Both the position numbers and the translations under genes were made by a program. A DNA stretch of 30,195 nucleotides from an uncultured Campylobacter sp. GTDB taxonomy: Bacteria; Campylobacterota; Campylobacteria; Campylobacterales; Campylobacteraceae. Positions 15,327 to 23,793 of the stretch are shown here, piece after piece (within the stretch, counting starts at the first letter, position 1; each line of letters opens with the position of its first letter). The notes below the pieces were generated by a model. The model did not search any database and was not told where the DNA came from. It saw nothing but the letters and a program-made list of their open reading frames with translations. Location: assembly GCF_937973075.1 (NCBI RefSeq), contig NZ_CALBWL010000060.1, positions 1 through 30,195 on the forward strand. Direction: 5' to 3'.

Positions 15327-16220
15327 ATGGATCTACAAAAAATCAGAGACGAGAACTTTAAAAAGCTACAAAGCGAGCAAAACCGCGAAATTTTAAGCGC
15401 GATCGAGGCGCTGCAAATAGGCGAGTGCGGCTGCGAGTGCGGCGACGTCGTGCGTGCAAGCTTTAACGCAAGCACGGAGCAAAGAGATGAAATTTTGCGT
15501 ATCGCGCGAGCGCTAAAGCCGTGGCGCAAGGGGCCTTTTGCGCTAAATGATCTTTTCATCGACGCCGAGTGGCGAAGCTTCATGAAATTTAACCTGCTGC
15601 GGCCGTTTTTAAATCTGAGCGGTAAAACCGTCGCCGACGTGGGCTGCAACAATGGCTACTATATGTTTCGCGCAAGCGAGCTAGCGCCTGCGCGGCTAGT
15701 GGGGTTTGACCCGAGCGCGCTATTTTATCTGCAGTTTCGCTTCATCGAGAAATTCCTCCGTAGCGGCGCGAAATTCGAGCTTTTGGGCGTGGAGCATCTG
15801 CCCTTTTACGAGCACAAATTCGATACGATCTTCTGCCTCGGCGTCATCTACCATCGCAGCGACCCCGTAAAGATGCTAAAAGATCTGCGAGCCTCGCTAA
15901 ATGCGGGCGGTGAGGTGTTTTTAGACACGATGTATATCGAAGGAGCGGGCGATTTCGCGCTGTGCCCAAAAAACAGCTACTCGAAAATTTCAAATATCTA
16001 CTTCGTCCCGACCGTCGGCGCGCTGCAGAATTGGTGCGAACGGGCGAAATTCAGAGATTTTGAAATTTTGGCTCAAAAGCCCACGGATGCTAGCGAGCAG
16101 CGCAAAACGGAGTGGATCGACGGGCAGAGCCTGGAGAATTTCCTTGACCCACTCGACGGCTCGCGCACGATCGAGGGCTATCCTGCCCCGCGGCGTATTT
16201 ATGTGCGGCTTCGGGCGTGA
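15327..16220 (+). CDS. cmoB: tRNA U34 carboxymethyltransferase
   Basis: Transfers the carboxymethyl group of carboxy-SAM to 5-hydroxyuridine at the tRNA wobble position, giving cmo5U34, which widens decoding of several four-codon boxes. 297 residues (E. coli 323). Visible: KPWRKGPFALNDLFIDAEWRS, the SAM-binding motif ADVGCNNGYYMFR at 103-115, VGFDPSALF, and LGVIYHRSDP followed by MYIEG, all typical of CmoB. Loss at the N-terminus relative to E. coli is the usual epsilonproteobacterial form. AGGA is 5 nt before the ATG. It depends on CmoA, which makes carboxy-SAM and is not in this window. It stands alone, flanked by gene-poor spacers. Confidence 0.93.
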   Translation: MDLQKIRDENFKKLQSEQNREILSAIEALQIGECGCECGDVVRASFNASTEQRDEILRIARALKPWRKGPFALNDLFIDAEWRSFMKFNLLRPFLNLSGKTVADVGCNNGYYMFRASELAPARLVGFDPSALFYLQFRFIEKFLRSGAKFELLGVEHLPFYEHKFDTIFCLGVIYHRSDPVKMLKDLRASLNAGGEVFLDTMYIEGAGDFALCPKNSYSKISNIYFVPTVGALQNWCERAKFRDFEILAQKPTDASEQRKTEWIDGQSLENFLDPLDGSRTIEGYPAPRRIYVRLRA

Positions 16221-16610
16221 TCCGCGTCTTTGAAATATTTTTCGCGTACCCGTGCACCGATATGAAATGAGATCTACGCCTTTAAAAACGCGTAAATTTT
16301 ACTAAATTTAATCGGCTCACAGGGAAAATTTTACATTCGGCAGCACGGAATCTTGCTAATTTTAATCAAGCGGCGGTAAATTTTAAAATTTTATCTACGG
16401 CAGCGCACGCCAATGCGCGCATCGTGCGAACGTAGCGCAGAATTCAACGCTCGCAGCGGCAAATAAAGCGGTAAATTTCGGCGCCTGCAATGCGAGTAAA
16501 GCGGCATAAATTCTAACGCTCACAAGCAAAGCAGTATAAAATTTAATGCCGACCAGCTTCACACCGCTTTACCGCTTATTGTGCGGCGAAACGCAGTTAA
16601 ATTTAAACGA
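16221..16610. other. Gene-free spacer with degenerate repeats
   Basis: 390 bp with no convincing gene. Several short phrases recur imperfectly: AAAGCGG followed by AAATT (16466-16480 and 16498-16512), and AATTC(T)AACGCTC(G/A)CA near 16441 and 16510, giving units of roughly 35-70 bp. This looks like decayed tandem sequence. No hairpin with a T tail is clear for cmoB. Confidence 0.35.
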
Positions 16611-17210
16611 TCAACGCTCAAAAAGCTGCAAAAAATATTTTAAATTTTGCCTCTCGGCCGCTAGGCTAGTATTCGGGCCGTGTCCGGGATAGAGCGTAAA
16701 ATCGCCCTTTATCTGCAAAATTTTATGCAAAGACTCTCTCATCTGCTCGCCGCTTGAAAAGGGAAAATCCCACCTGCCGATAGAGCCTTTGAATATGACG
16801 TCGCCGCTAAAAATCACGCCGTCTGCTTCGACCATACAGCTGCCCGGAGTATGTCCGGCAAAAAGGCTAAATTTAACGTTAAAGCCCGCTATTTCAAAGC
16901 TTTGCTCCTGCCCTTTTACAAGTACGTCCGCCTCTATGGGCTCGGGCATCGTCTCAAAAGGATCCGCCCGCAGCATAAAGGCGTCTTCCTCGTGGATATA
17001 AATTTTAGCGCCCGTCCTTTGCAACTTCGCGTCATCATAAACGTGATCGAAATGCCCGTGCGTATTCAAAACCGCCGCGATCTTTCCCGTATTTTGCATC
17101 ACCCAATCAAAGCTGCCCTCGCCCGGATCGATCACAAGATCGCCCTGCTCGCCCTTTAGAATGTAGCAATTCGTCACATATTCACCGAAAGCTTTTTTTA
17201 AAATTTGCAT
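16611..17210 (-). CDS. MBL-fold metal-dependent hydrolase (glyoxalase II-like)
   Basis: 199 residues of the metallo-beta-lactamase fold. Metal ligands: THGHFDH at 50-56 (His51, His53, Asp55, His56), GHTPGSC (His), FSGDVIF (bridging Asp) and PGHGPNT (last His). Size and the lack of extra domains match the YcbL/GloB-like single-domain group, which may hydrolyse S-lactoylglutathione-type or other thioesters; the substrate is not shown. A strong GGAGG precedes the ATG. It is divergent from nadE across 95 bp. I recall the same hydrolase-nadE pair in C. jejuni (Cj0809c-Cj0810). Confidence 0.88.
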   Translation of the reverse strand: MQILKKAFGEYVTNCYILKGEQGDLVIDPGEGSFDWVMQNTGKIAAVLNTHGHFDHVYDDAKLQRTGAKIYIHEEDAFMLRADPFETMPEPIEADVLVKGQEQSFEIAGFNVKFSLFAGHTPGSCMVEADGVIFSGDVIFKGSIGRWDFPFSSGEQMRESLHKILQIKGDFTLYPGHGPNTSLAAERQNLKYFLQLFER

Positions 17211-17305
17211 TTAAATCCTCCTTTTAAGCTTAAATTAAAGCCGTAATTTAGCCAAAAATAGTTAAAATTCGCACAATTTAACGTAAAATTTTAAGGCTAA
17301 ATATT

Positions 17306-18109
17306 ATGTTTTTGGACGATTTGCTGCCGCAACTGACCGATTTTTTATCGGAGAGACTCGATGAAACGGGCGCGGACGCCTTTGTAGTAGGCATCAGCGG
17401 TGGGCTTGACAGCGCCGTGGTTTCTGCGCTTTGTGCACTTACTGAGATCCCCACTTACGGGCTTATCCTACCTAGCGCGGGTTCAAATTTAGAAAATATG
17501 GCCGACGCGATCTTTCACTGCGAATCCTTTAATATCCCCTACGAAATCCAAGAGATCGCGCCATTTGTAGAAAATTTTACCGCTTTAAATCCCAGTGCAA
17601 GCGCTCTTCGCATCGGAAATTTCGCCGCGCGCGTAAGAATGAGCTTGCTTTATGATTACAGCGTGGCTAAGCGTGGCGTAGTCGTAGGCACGAGCAATCT
17701 TAGCGAGAGGATGCTAGGCTACGGCACGATTTACGGAGATTTAGCCTGCGCGTTTAATCCGATCGGAGAAATTTTAAAAACCGATCTATTTAAATTTGCA
17801 AAAATTTTATGCATAGACGATGCGATCATCAAAAAAGCCCCGAGCGCCGATCTATGGGAAAATCAAAGCGACGAACGTGAGCTTGGATACAGCTACGAGA
17901 TCTTAGATAGCGTGCTAAGAGATATTTTTTCGCACGAAGCGCTGCGGACGAAATTTCGCTCAGGCGAGCAAATAACCGCAAACGATCTAAAATATCTGCA
18001 AAACTCGCGCCACAATCAAGAGCTAGTGAAATTTGTCGTCCGTAGAATTCTTAAAAATAATTTTAAGCTTCGCGCGCCCGCGGTCGCCCGCATAGAGCCC
18101 GCACACTAA
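17306..18109 (+). CDS. nadE: NH3-dependent NAD+ synthetase
   Basis: Amidates deamido-NAD+ to NAD+ with ATP and ammonia, the last step of NAD synthesis. 267 residues with no glutaminase domain, so it needs free ammonia. Motifs: ATP pyrophosphatase P-loop SGGLDSA at 31-37, GTSNLSER, GYGTIYGDLACAFNPIGEILKTDLF, and KAPSADLWENQSDE, the deamido-NAD-binding loop. AAGG lies 9 nt before the ATG. It opens the long plus-strand run. The DegT-family gene starts 10 nt after its stop, so NAD supply is cotranscribed with envelope and amino-acid genes. No frameshift seen. Confidence 0.95.
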   Translation: MFLDDLLPQLTDFLSERLDETGADAFVVGISGGLDSAVVSALCALTEIPTYGLILPSAGSNLENMADAIFHCESFNIPYEIQEIAPFVENFTALNPSASALRIGNFAARVRMSLLYDYSVAKRGVVVGTSNLSERMLGYGTIYGDLACAFNPIGEILKTDLFKFAKILCIDDAIIKKAPSADLWENQSDERELGYSYEILDSVLRDIFSHEALRTKFRSGEQITANDLKYLQNSRHNQELVKFVVRRILKNNFKLRAPAVARIEPAH

Positions 18110-18119
18110 GGAGAGATTT

Positions 18120-19256
18120 ATGAAAGAGATACCGTTTTATAAGGCTCAAATCGATAAAAAAGAGGAAGACTTAATTAAAAGCGCCCTCTACAACAGCGAT
18201 ATAAGATATAGCGAAATTTTTGAAGAGGATATTTGTAAGTACTTCGGCGTAAAGCACGCCGTATCTACCACGAGCGGAACGACGGCGCTGCATCTGGCGC
18301 TTTGCGCGATGGATATTAAGCGCGGAGATAAAATTTTATGCTCCGTAAATTCCTTCCCCAATGTCGCCGAAGTGATCCGCCACTTCGACGCCGAACCCGT
18401 TTTCGTAGATATCGATCCGATAAGCTTTAACATTACGAGCGAAAGCCTTGCTCGCACGATAGATCAGAACCGCCACAAAAAGCTAAAATGCGCTTTCATC
18501 TCGCACATCGCGGGGCTTGCTGCGGATATAGACTCCATCAGCGAGGTCGCCAAAAGCGAAAATATCATCCTCATCGACGATGCGTGCCGCGCTATGGGCG
18601 CTACCTATAAAGGCGCAAAAATCGGAGCGCTTAAAAGCTCGCTCATATCGTGCTTTCAGATCAATCCTCAAGCGCAAGACGCGATCTCTACGGCGGGCTT
18701 TTTCGTTACGAACGACGATGAGATCGCAAGCGCCGCGCAAATTTTAAGAAACGGCGGCATCGTGGGAGACGCCTTTTACAAAGACGGCAATATGTCCTTT
18801 ACCTACGACGTCGATCGCATCGGTCAAAAATACGATCTTAACGCTATAAATTCCGCCTACGCCATCGCTCAGTTTGAAAAAACCGACGCTTTTATAAAGC
18901 GCCGCAAGCAGATCGCCGCAGCCTACCGCGAGCAGCTCGCAAACTGCCCGCACGTGACGCTTCCAAGCGACAGCGAGGAGCATATCTACACTCAATTCAT
19001 CGTAAAGATCGACAAAAACCGCGACGATTTCGCCAAAGCGCTGATCGCGCGCGGAGTAAGCGTATCGCTGCACTACGTACCGGTGCATCTGCTAAGCTAT
19101 TATAAAAGCAAATATAATTACAAGGTCAATGATTTCCCGAATGCGCTTAAAAACTATCAGCAAATTTTATCCCTGCCGATCTACACGGCGCTTAGCGACG
19201 ACGATGTGAGCTACATCTGCGAGCAGATCAAAGAGATAGCAAACAATCGTGTTTAA
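18120..19256 (+). CDS. DegT/DnrJ/EryC1-family protein lacking the usual PLP lysine
   Basis: 378 residues with the aspartate-aminotransferase fold of sugar aminotransferases. Phosphate-binding SGTTALHLAL is at 52-61, and IDDACRAMGATYKGAKIG (152-169) holds the Asp that contacts the PLP ring nitrogen. The C-terminal part (SLHYVPVHLLSYY, then FPNALKNYQQILSLPIYTALSDDDV) is typical of the family. Where members read SFHATKN with the Schiff-base Lys, this protein reads CFQINPQAQDAIST (178-191), with no Lys or His. The expected position falls at about 185-187. It may be a non-aminating or lysine-free relative (the dehydratase ColD uses His instead), a regulator, or inactive. AAGGAG precedes the ATG, and lpxK overlaps its end by 8 nt. 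It lies between nadE and lpxK, so an envelope-sugar role is plausible. Confidence 0.85.
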   Translation: MKEIPFYKAQIDKKEEDLIKSALYNSDIRYSEIFEEDICKYFGVKHAVSTTSGTTALHLALCAMDIKRGDKILCSVNSFPNVAEVIRHFDAEPVFVDIDPISFNITSESLARTIDQNRHKKLKCAFISHIAGLAADIDSISEVAKSENIILIDDACRAMGATYKGAKIGALKSSLISCFQINPQAQDAISTAGFFVTNDDEIASAAQILRNGGIVGDAFYKDGNMSFTYDVDRIGQKYDLNAINSAYAIAQFEKTDAFIKRRKQIAAAYREQLANCPHVTLPSDSEEHIYTQFIVKIDKNRDDFAKALIARGVSVSLHYVPVHLLSYYKSKYNYKVNDFPNALKNYQQILSLPIYTALSDDDVSYICEQIKEIANNRV

Positions 19257-20349
19257 ACTCCTAATCGAGCGAAACTTATACGACCCAAGCCCCGCGTGGC
19301 TTGCGCTCGGAGTGATTTTAGCGCCGTTATCGCTGCTCTATACATTTATCGTCTGCCTAAAAAGGCTCTTTGCTAAGCCGCAAAAATTTAAAATTCCAAT
19401 AATCAGCGTCGGAAATTTAACCCTCGGCGGAAGCGGCAAAACCCCGCTGGTGCGGGCGCTTTTTAAAGAATTTAATCCCAGACTCAAAACCTGCATCATT
19501 CTTCGCGGATACGGGCGCAAAAGCAGAGGCTTGCTCGAAATAGCGCTCGGCGGACGGGTGCTTTGTGACGTGCGACAAAGCGGAGATGAGGCGATGGAAT
19601 ACGCGCTGTTTTTGCGCGGCGCAAACGTGATCGTCAGCGAAGATCGCGCCGCAGGGATTTTGCGCGCGCAAACTCTCGGCTTTGAGCTGGTGATCTTAGA
19701 CGACGGGTTTTCTAAATTTAATATCTCTAAATTTGATATCTTGCTGCGCCCGCAAAGTGCGCCGAAGCTGCCCTTTTGCATGCCCTTCGCCGCGTATCGC
19801 TACCCGCCGTTTTTTTATAAATTTGCAGATTTCATACCAGCGCCGAGCGACATTTCGCAGGGGCTTAAGATTGTTTCGGCGGCGGATCTGCAAGAGGGGC
19901 TAAACGGCGCGGATGAAATTTTAAATCCTGCGGATGAAATTTCAAATTCCGCTGCGGATAAAATTTCGGATTTAAATTTAAATCGCGCCATAGATGAAAT
20001 TTCAAATTTAAACCTCGCCGAGGATAAAATTTCAAACTCCAAAGAGGCGGGTTTTGAGGGATCTCGCACGATCTTAATTAGCGCTATCGCCAAGCCTTGG
20101 CGCTTACAAGAGTTTTTGCCGCTCGCAAAAGCGCACGCGTTTTTCCCCGATCATTACGATTTCAAAAAAGAGCAGATTTTAGAGCTGCTAAGGCGCGAGG
20201 ATGCGGAGCATATCCTATGCACGGCGAAAGATTACGTGAAATTGAGGGATTTGAGCGCGGAAATTTCGGTGATTTTGTTAAATTTGAAGCTAAGCGAAAA
20301 CTTTATCCGCAAAATTCAAAACTACATAAACCAAGCTATGATAAAATAA
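19249..20349 (+). CDS. lpxK: Tetraacyldisaccharide 4'-kinase with a low-complexity insert
   Basis: Phosphorylates the 4' position of the lipid A disaccharide, giving lipid IVA, at the inner face of the inner membrane. 366 residues against about 310-330 usual. The N-terminal membrane helix (about 15-40) is followed by Walker A GNLTLGGSGKTP at 55-66, GYGR at 87-90, and ILDDGF at 149-154, near the catalytic site. The start is GTG, overlapping the degT stop by 8 nt; alignment to the family's SPLW-type N-terminus supports it. Residues about 218-271 are an acidic repeat segment (ADEILN, ADEISN, ADKISD, IDEISN, EDKISN) absent from ordinary LpxK. It falls before the conserved C-terminal ISAIAKPWRL and HYDF blocks, so probably forms a surface loop. 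Confidence 0.92.
   Translation: MFKLLIERNLYDPSPAWLALGVILAPLSLLYTFIVCLKRLFAKPQKFKIPIISVGNLTLGGSGKTPLVRALFKEFNPRLKTCIILRGYGRKSRGLLEIALGGRVLCDVRQSGDEAMEYALFLRGANVIVSEDRAAGILRAQTLGFELVILDDGFSKFNISKFDILLRPQSAPKLPFCMPFAAYRYPPFFYKFADFIPAPSDISQGLKIVSAADLQEGLNGADEILNPADEISNSAADKISDLNLNRAIDEISNLNLAEDKISNSKEAGFEGSRTILISAIAKPWRLQEFLPLAKAHAFFPDHYDFKKEQILELLRREDAEHILCTAKDYVKLRDLSAEISVILLNLKLSENFIRKIQNYINQAMIK
19900..20061 (+). repeat. In-frame degenerate repeat array inside lpxK
   Basis: Five units of GATGAAATTT or GATAAAATTTC (at about 19912, 19933, 19957, 19993 and 20022), spaced 21-36 nt and always a multiple of 3, encode (A/I/E)D(E/K)I(L/S)(N/D). The unit resembles GATAAAATT words inside the tlyA insert and the 25793-26365 ORF. 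Confidence 0.7.
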
Positions 20350-20367
20350 GGTTTTTAAAGGAATTTT

Positions 20368-21225
20368 ATGATAAAAAAGAGCAAAACCGCCGAAGTCATC
20401 ATCTCTGCGCTGCCCTATATCCGTAAATTTAGAGATAAAATTTTCGTCGTTAAATACGGCGGCGCGGCGCAAACCGACGATGCGCTCAAGCTTGATTTTG
20501 CCCGCGATATCGTGCTTTTGCATATGGTCGGCATCAAGATCATCGTCGTGCACGGCGGCGGCAAAAAGATCAATCAGACCCTGGATAAGATCGGCGTGCA
20601 GAGCGAGTTTCGCGATGGACTTCGCGTAACGAATAAAGACGCTATCGAAATTACAGAGATGGTACTAAGCGGCGCGGTAAATAAAGAGATCACGGCGCTT
20701 TTGAACCAAAACGGCGCGCCTGCGATCGGCATTAGCGGTAAGGACGGCGGGCTTTTGAAGGCAAAATTCCTCGATGAGAAAAAATATGGCTTCGTAGGCG
20801 AGATCACCGAGGTAAATACCAAGCTGATAAACGACCTGCTACAAAAAGACTATCTGCCAGTGATCGCCCCGCTTGCAGGCGGCGAGACGGACGAAAACGT
20901 GAGCTTTAATATCAACGCCGATCTCTGCGCCAGCAGGATTGCAGCCGCGCTAAAAGCGAGCAAGGTGATATTTTTAAGCGACATTGACGGCGTGCTTGAT
21001 AAAGAGGGAAATTTAATCAGCAAACTCGATGCCGCGCTCATTTCGAAGCTTAAAAATGACGGCACGATCGCAGGCGGCATGATCCCAAAGGTCGATGCGT
21101 GCCTGCAATGCGTGCGAAACGGCGCAAATGCCGCGCATATCATCAACGGCAAAATTCCGCACTCGATCCTGCTTGAGCTTTTCACGGACGGCGGTATAGG
21201 AAGTTTGATAAAGGAAGAAATTTAG
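20368..21225 (+). CDS. argB: Acetylglutamate kinase
   Basis: Second step of arginine synthesis: phosphorylates N-acetyl-L-glutamate with ATP. 285 residues, amino-acid kinase fold. Motifs: VVKYGGAAQTDD, VVHGGGKKINQTLDKIG (ATP and NAG loop), GISGKDGGL, NINADLCASRIAAALKASK, LSDIDGVLD, and GGMIPKVDACLQCVRNG with the conserved Lys. The late NGKIPHSILLELFTDGGIGS is the typical C-terminus. AAAGGA is 5 nt before the ATG. It is 18 nt after lpxK. In C. jejuni I recall argB elsewhere (Cj0226), so its place in the lpxK-thrC string differs there. The N-terminus has no long arginine-sensing helix extension visible. Confidence 0.96.
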   Translation: MIKKSKTAEVIISALPYIRKFRDKIFVVKYGGAAQTDDALKLDFARDIVLLHMVGIKIIVVHGGGKKINQTLDKIGVQSEFRDGLRVTNKDAIEITEMVLSGAVNKEITALLNQNGAPAIGISGKDGGLLKAKFLDEKKYGFVGEITEVNTKLINDLLQKDYLPVIAPLAGGETDENVSFNINADLCASRIAAALKASKVIFLSDIDGVLDKEGNLISKLDAALISKLKNDGTIAGGMIPKVDACLQCVRNGANAAHIINGKIPHSILLELFTDGGIGSLIKEEI

Positions 21226-21302
21226 GCGCGAGGCGGATGCGGCAGGCTTAAAACCGCAATGCCGCAAGTCCGCGCAAGCAGTGTAAGCGATCAAATTTAA
21301 AG

Positions 21303-21312
21303 CGCCTAGGCG
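21303..21312. promoter_or_regulatory. Palindrome upstream of thrC
   Basis: Perfect 10-bp palindrome CGCCTAGGCG in the 120-bp argB-thrC gap, the widest gap of the long run, followed by AT-rich TTTTAAAATTTTAAAAAGG that includes the thrC ribosome site. It could be a regulatory site or weak attenuator; no promoter is clear. Confidence 0.3.
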
Positions 21313-21345
21313 GGCGTAAATTTTAAAATTTTAAAAAGGAAAAAG

Positions 21346-22896
21346 ATGAAACTGGTTTCTACGAGAGATTTTTCGCAAAAAGCGGATCTTAGCTACGCGC
21401 TACTAAATCCGAGCGCGAACGGCGGCGGGCTTTTCAGCCCCGAGCGGCTGCCGCTTTTGAGCGAGGATTTTTTTAAGCAGTGCGAGGATTTGAGCTACAA
21501 ACAGATCGCGCTTAAAATCATCGATAGCTTCGATTTTGACGTAAACAGCGAGGTCTTTGAAGACGCGCTAAAGCGCTACGATAAATTTGAAAATCCCGCC
21601 TGCCCCGTCCAGATCAAAAAACTAAGCGAAAACGCCTATATTTTGGAGCTTTACCACGGCCCGACGCTTGCGTTTAAGGATATGGCGCTGCAACCCTTCG
21701 GCGCGCTTTTAAAAAGCATCGCAAAATCCAGAAATGAAAAATTTTTAATAATGTGCGCCACGAGCGGCGACACGGGGCCTGCGACGCTGGAAGCGTTTGC
21801 GGATGACGAAAACATCAAAGCGGTCTGCCTCTATCCGCAGGGCGGCACGAGCGAGATACAGCGCCAGCAGATGGTCAAACAAAGCGCGGCAAATCTTAAA
21901 ATTTTAGGCGTGCGCGGCAACTTCGACGATACGCAGCGCGCGCTAAAATCACTGCTGGCTGATGAGGATTTCAAAAACGAACTCGCGCGGGCGAATTTAA
22001 ATTTAAGCGCCGCAAACTCGGTAAATTTCGGCAGGATTTTATTTCAGATCATCTACTACCTCTACGCTAGCATCTATTTCTCAAAGCACGGCGTATTGAG
22101 CCCCGAGCAAAATTTAAAGCAAAGCGATCAGTGCGCGACTTGCGGCAAAAATTTTGACGCGACAAGCGCAAACAGCGCGCAGAGCGCAAAACAGAGCGCT
22201 AAATTTAACACCTTCGACGTCATAGTGCCTAGCGGAAATTTCGGCAACGCGCTGGGAGCGTATTTCGCAAAAAAAATGGGCGCAAAGATCGGCAAAATCA
22301 AGATCGCTTCAAATGCGAACAATATCCTGACCGAGCTTTTTACGCGCGGCATCTACGATCTGCGAAATCGCGAGCTCATCCGCACGATCAGCCCTGCGAT
22401 GGATATTTTAGTTAGCTCCAACGTCGAGCGGCTGCTTAGCGATATGTTCGGCGATGCGCGCACGAGCGAGCTGATGCAAAGTCTGGCGCGAGATAAATTT
22501 TACAAACTCAGCGAGAGCGAGCTTACGAAGCTGCGCGAGGTCTTCGAGGCGGATTTTTGCGACGATACGCAGTGCGCTAAATTTATTAAGCAAGAGAGTA
22601 GCCGCGGCGTGCTGATCGACCCGCACACGGCGACCTGCTTTAAGCTGCTTGACGAAAGCCGCCTAAATCTCGTCATCTCGACCGCGAAGTGGATTAAATT
22701 TACGCCGTCGATGATCGGCGCGATCAAAGGCAGGGCTTGCGAGGACGAGCGAGCCGATATGATCGCGCTTTCGAAGGAATTTCGCAGCGACATTCCGCCG
22801 CAGATCTCGCGCCTTTTTAGCGCGCCGCAGGTGCACTCTAGCGTCGTGGAGCAAAGCGAGATCAAAAACGCCATAATGGAGTGGATAAAAAAATGA
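21346..22896 (+). CDS. thrC: Threonine synthase with a CxxC-containing insert
   Basis: PLP enzyme converting O-phosphohomoserine to threonine. 516 residues, longer than the roughly 430-470 of relatives. Visible: ALLNPSANGGGLFSPE near the start, HGPTLAFKDMALQ with the PLP Lys111, ATSGDTGPATLEAF, YPQGGTSEIQRQQM, NSVNFGRI, and VPSGNFGNALGAYFAKKMG (phosphate loop). Residues about 249-288, just before VPSGNFGN, carry extra sequence: CATCGK, then a Ser/Ala/Lys/Gln-rich stretch (DATSANSAQSAKQSAKF). This is where ordinary enzymes have a short loop. AAAAAGGAAAAAG lies just before the ATG. It is translationally coupled to kdsB by ATGA. The insert is one of four seen in this gene string. Confidence 0.94.
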   Translation: MKLVSTRDFSQKADLSYALLNPSANGGGLFSPERLPLLSEDFFKQCEDLSYKQIALKIIDSFDFDVNSEVFEDALKRYDKFENPACPVQIKKLSENAYILELYHGPTLAFKDMALQPFGALLKSIAKSRNEKFLIMCATSGDTGPATLEAFADDENIKAVCLYPQGGTSEIQRQQMVKQSAANLKILGVRGNFDDTQRALKSLLADEDFKNELARANLNLSAANSVNFGRILFQIIYYLYASIYFSKHGVLSPEQNLKQSDQCATCGKNFDATSANSAQSAKQSAKFNTFDVIVPSGNFGNALGAYFAKKMGAKIGKIKIASNANNILTELFTRGIYDLRNRELIRTISPAMDILVSSNVERLLSDMFGDARTSELMQSLARDKFYKLSESELTKLREVFEADFCDDTQCAKFIKQESSRGVLIDPHTATCFKLLDESRLNLVISTAKWIKFTPSMIGAIKGRACEDERADMIALSKEFRSDIPPQISRLFSAPQVHSSVVEQSEIKNAIMEWIKK

Positions 22897-23615
22897 TAGT
22901 AATCCCCGCGCGCCTTGCTTCGACGCGCTTTAAAAATAAAATTTTATGTGAGTTTGACGGCGTGCCGATGTTTATCAAAACGGCTCAAAATGCCGCCAAG
23001 GCAGACCGCGTGCTAATCGCCGTGGATGAGCCGCAAATTTTAAAGATCGCGCAAGATTACGGCTTTGACGCCGTTCTCACCGCGCGCGAGCATCAAAGCG
23101 GCACCGATCGAATCAATGAAGCGGTCGCAAACGCAGCGCTTGCGGAGAACGAGATCATCATCAATATCCAAGCCGACGAGCCCTTTTTCGAGAGCGAAAA
23201 TTTGATTAAATTTAAAGATTTCGCCAACGCCATGATCACGCAAAAGGGCGCATTTATGGCAAGCTGCTACAAATATATAAGCCCTCAGGCGGCGGAGGAT
23301 CCGAATTTAGTCAAGCTAGTCCTTGATAATGCGGGCTTTGCGATCTATTTTTCACGCTCGCTCATCCCCTACCCGCGCACGGCATGCGAGTGCTACCTCG
23401 GACACATCGGCATCTACGCATACAGCGTGCGGAATTTAAAGCGGTTTTGCGCCCTGCCCGCCTCAGCGCTGGAAGATACCGAAAAACTCGAGCAACTTCG
23501 CGCCATAAGCGCCGGTGAGAAGATCGCGATGCTAGGTATCGAAACCAAAAGCATCGGCATCGATACGCCGGCTGATTACGAGCGCGCGCTAAAGGAGTTC
23601 GGCAATGGAATTTGA
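22893..23615 (+). CDS. kdsB: CMP-Kdo synthetase
   Basis: Activates 3-deoxy-D-manno-octulosonate with CTP for attachment to lipid A, so it works with LpxK upstream. 240 residues from the ATG at 22893 (E. coli 248). Motifs: IPARLASTRFKNK at the start, HQSGTDRINEA, INIQADEPFFE, then YLGHIGIYAYS and GIDTPADYERA at the end. ATG at 22893 overlaps the thrC stop as ATGA and gives the family N-terminus MIVIPARL. An in-frame GTG at 22881 would add four unusual residues and has no better ribosome site. The 3' end overlaps the 62-codon linker ORF by 11 nt. Confidence 0.95.
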   Translation: MIVIPARLASTRFKNKILCEFDGVPMFIKTAQNAAKADRVLIAVDEPQILKIAQDYGFDAVLTAREHQSGTDRINEAVANAALAENEIIINIQADEPFFESENLIKFKDFANAMITQKGAFMASCYKYISPQAAEDPNLVKLVLDNAGFAIYFSRSLIPYPRTACECYLGHIGIYAYSVRNLKRFCALPASALEDTEKLEQLRAISAGEKIAMLGIETKSIGIDTPADYERALKEFGNGI

Positions 23616-23793
23616 TCGCGCCTTTTTAAGCACAAAATTTAAAGCGAGCGGACCCACAAAATTTAACGATAATAAGCTGTGCGCCGCAGTGTTTGGGACG
23701 CAGGGGTCCACTGCGGAGCGTAAAATTCTAACGCGACGTAAAATTTTAGCGGAGCGCGGAATTTTAAAATTTAAAGATGCGAGCGCAAGATGA
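23605..23793 (+). CDS. Short low-complexity linker ORF between kdsB and ligA
   Basis: 62 codons. The frame starts at an ATG inside the kdsB 3' end (11-nt overlap) and ends in ATGA overlapping the ligA start by 4 nt, so it bridges the two genes exactly. The peptide is basic and shows no family (MEFDRAFLSTKFKASG, with repeated RKIL/RGIL). The DNA is made of AAAATTTAA, GTAAAATTCTAACG and GTAAAATTTTAGCG words, like the inserts in neighbouring enzymes. It may be a real coupling peptide, or only an open spacer that lets ribosomes carry on from kdsB to ligA. Confidence 0.4.
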   Translation: MEFDRAFLSTKFKASGPTKFNDNKLCAAVFGTQGSTAERKILTRRKILAERGILKFKDASAR

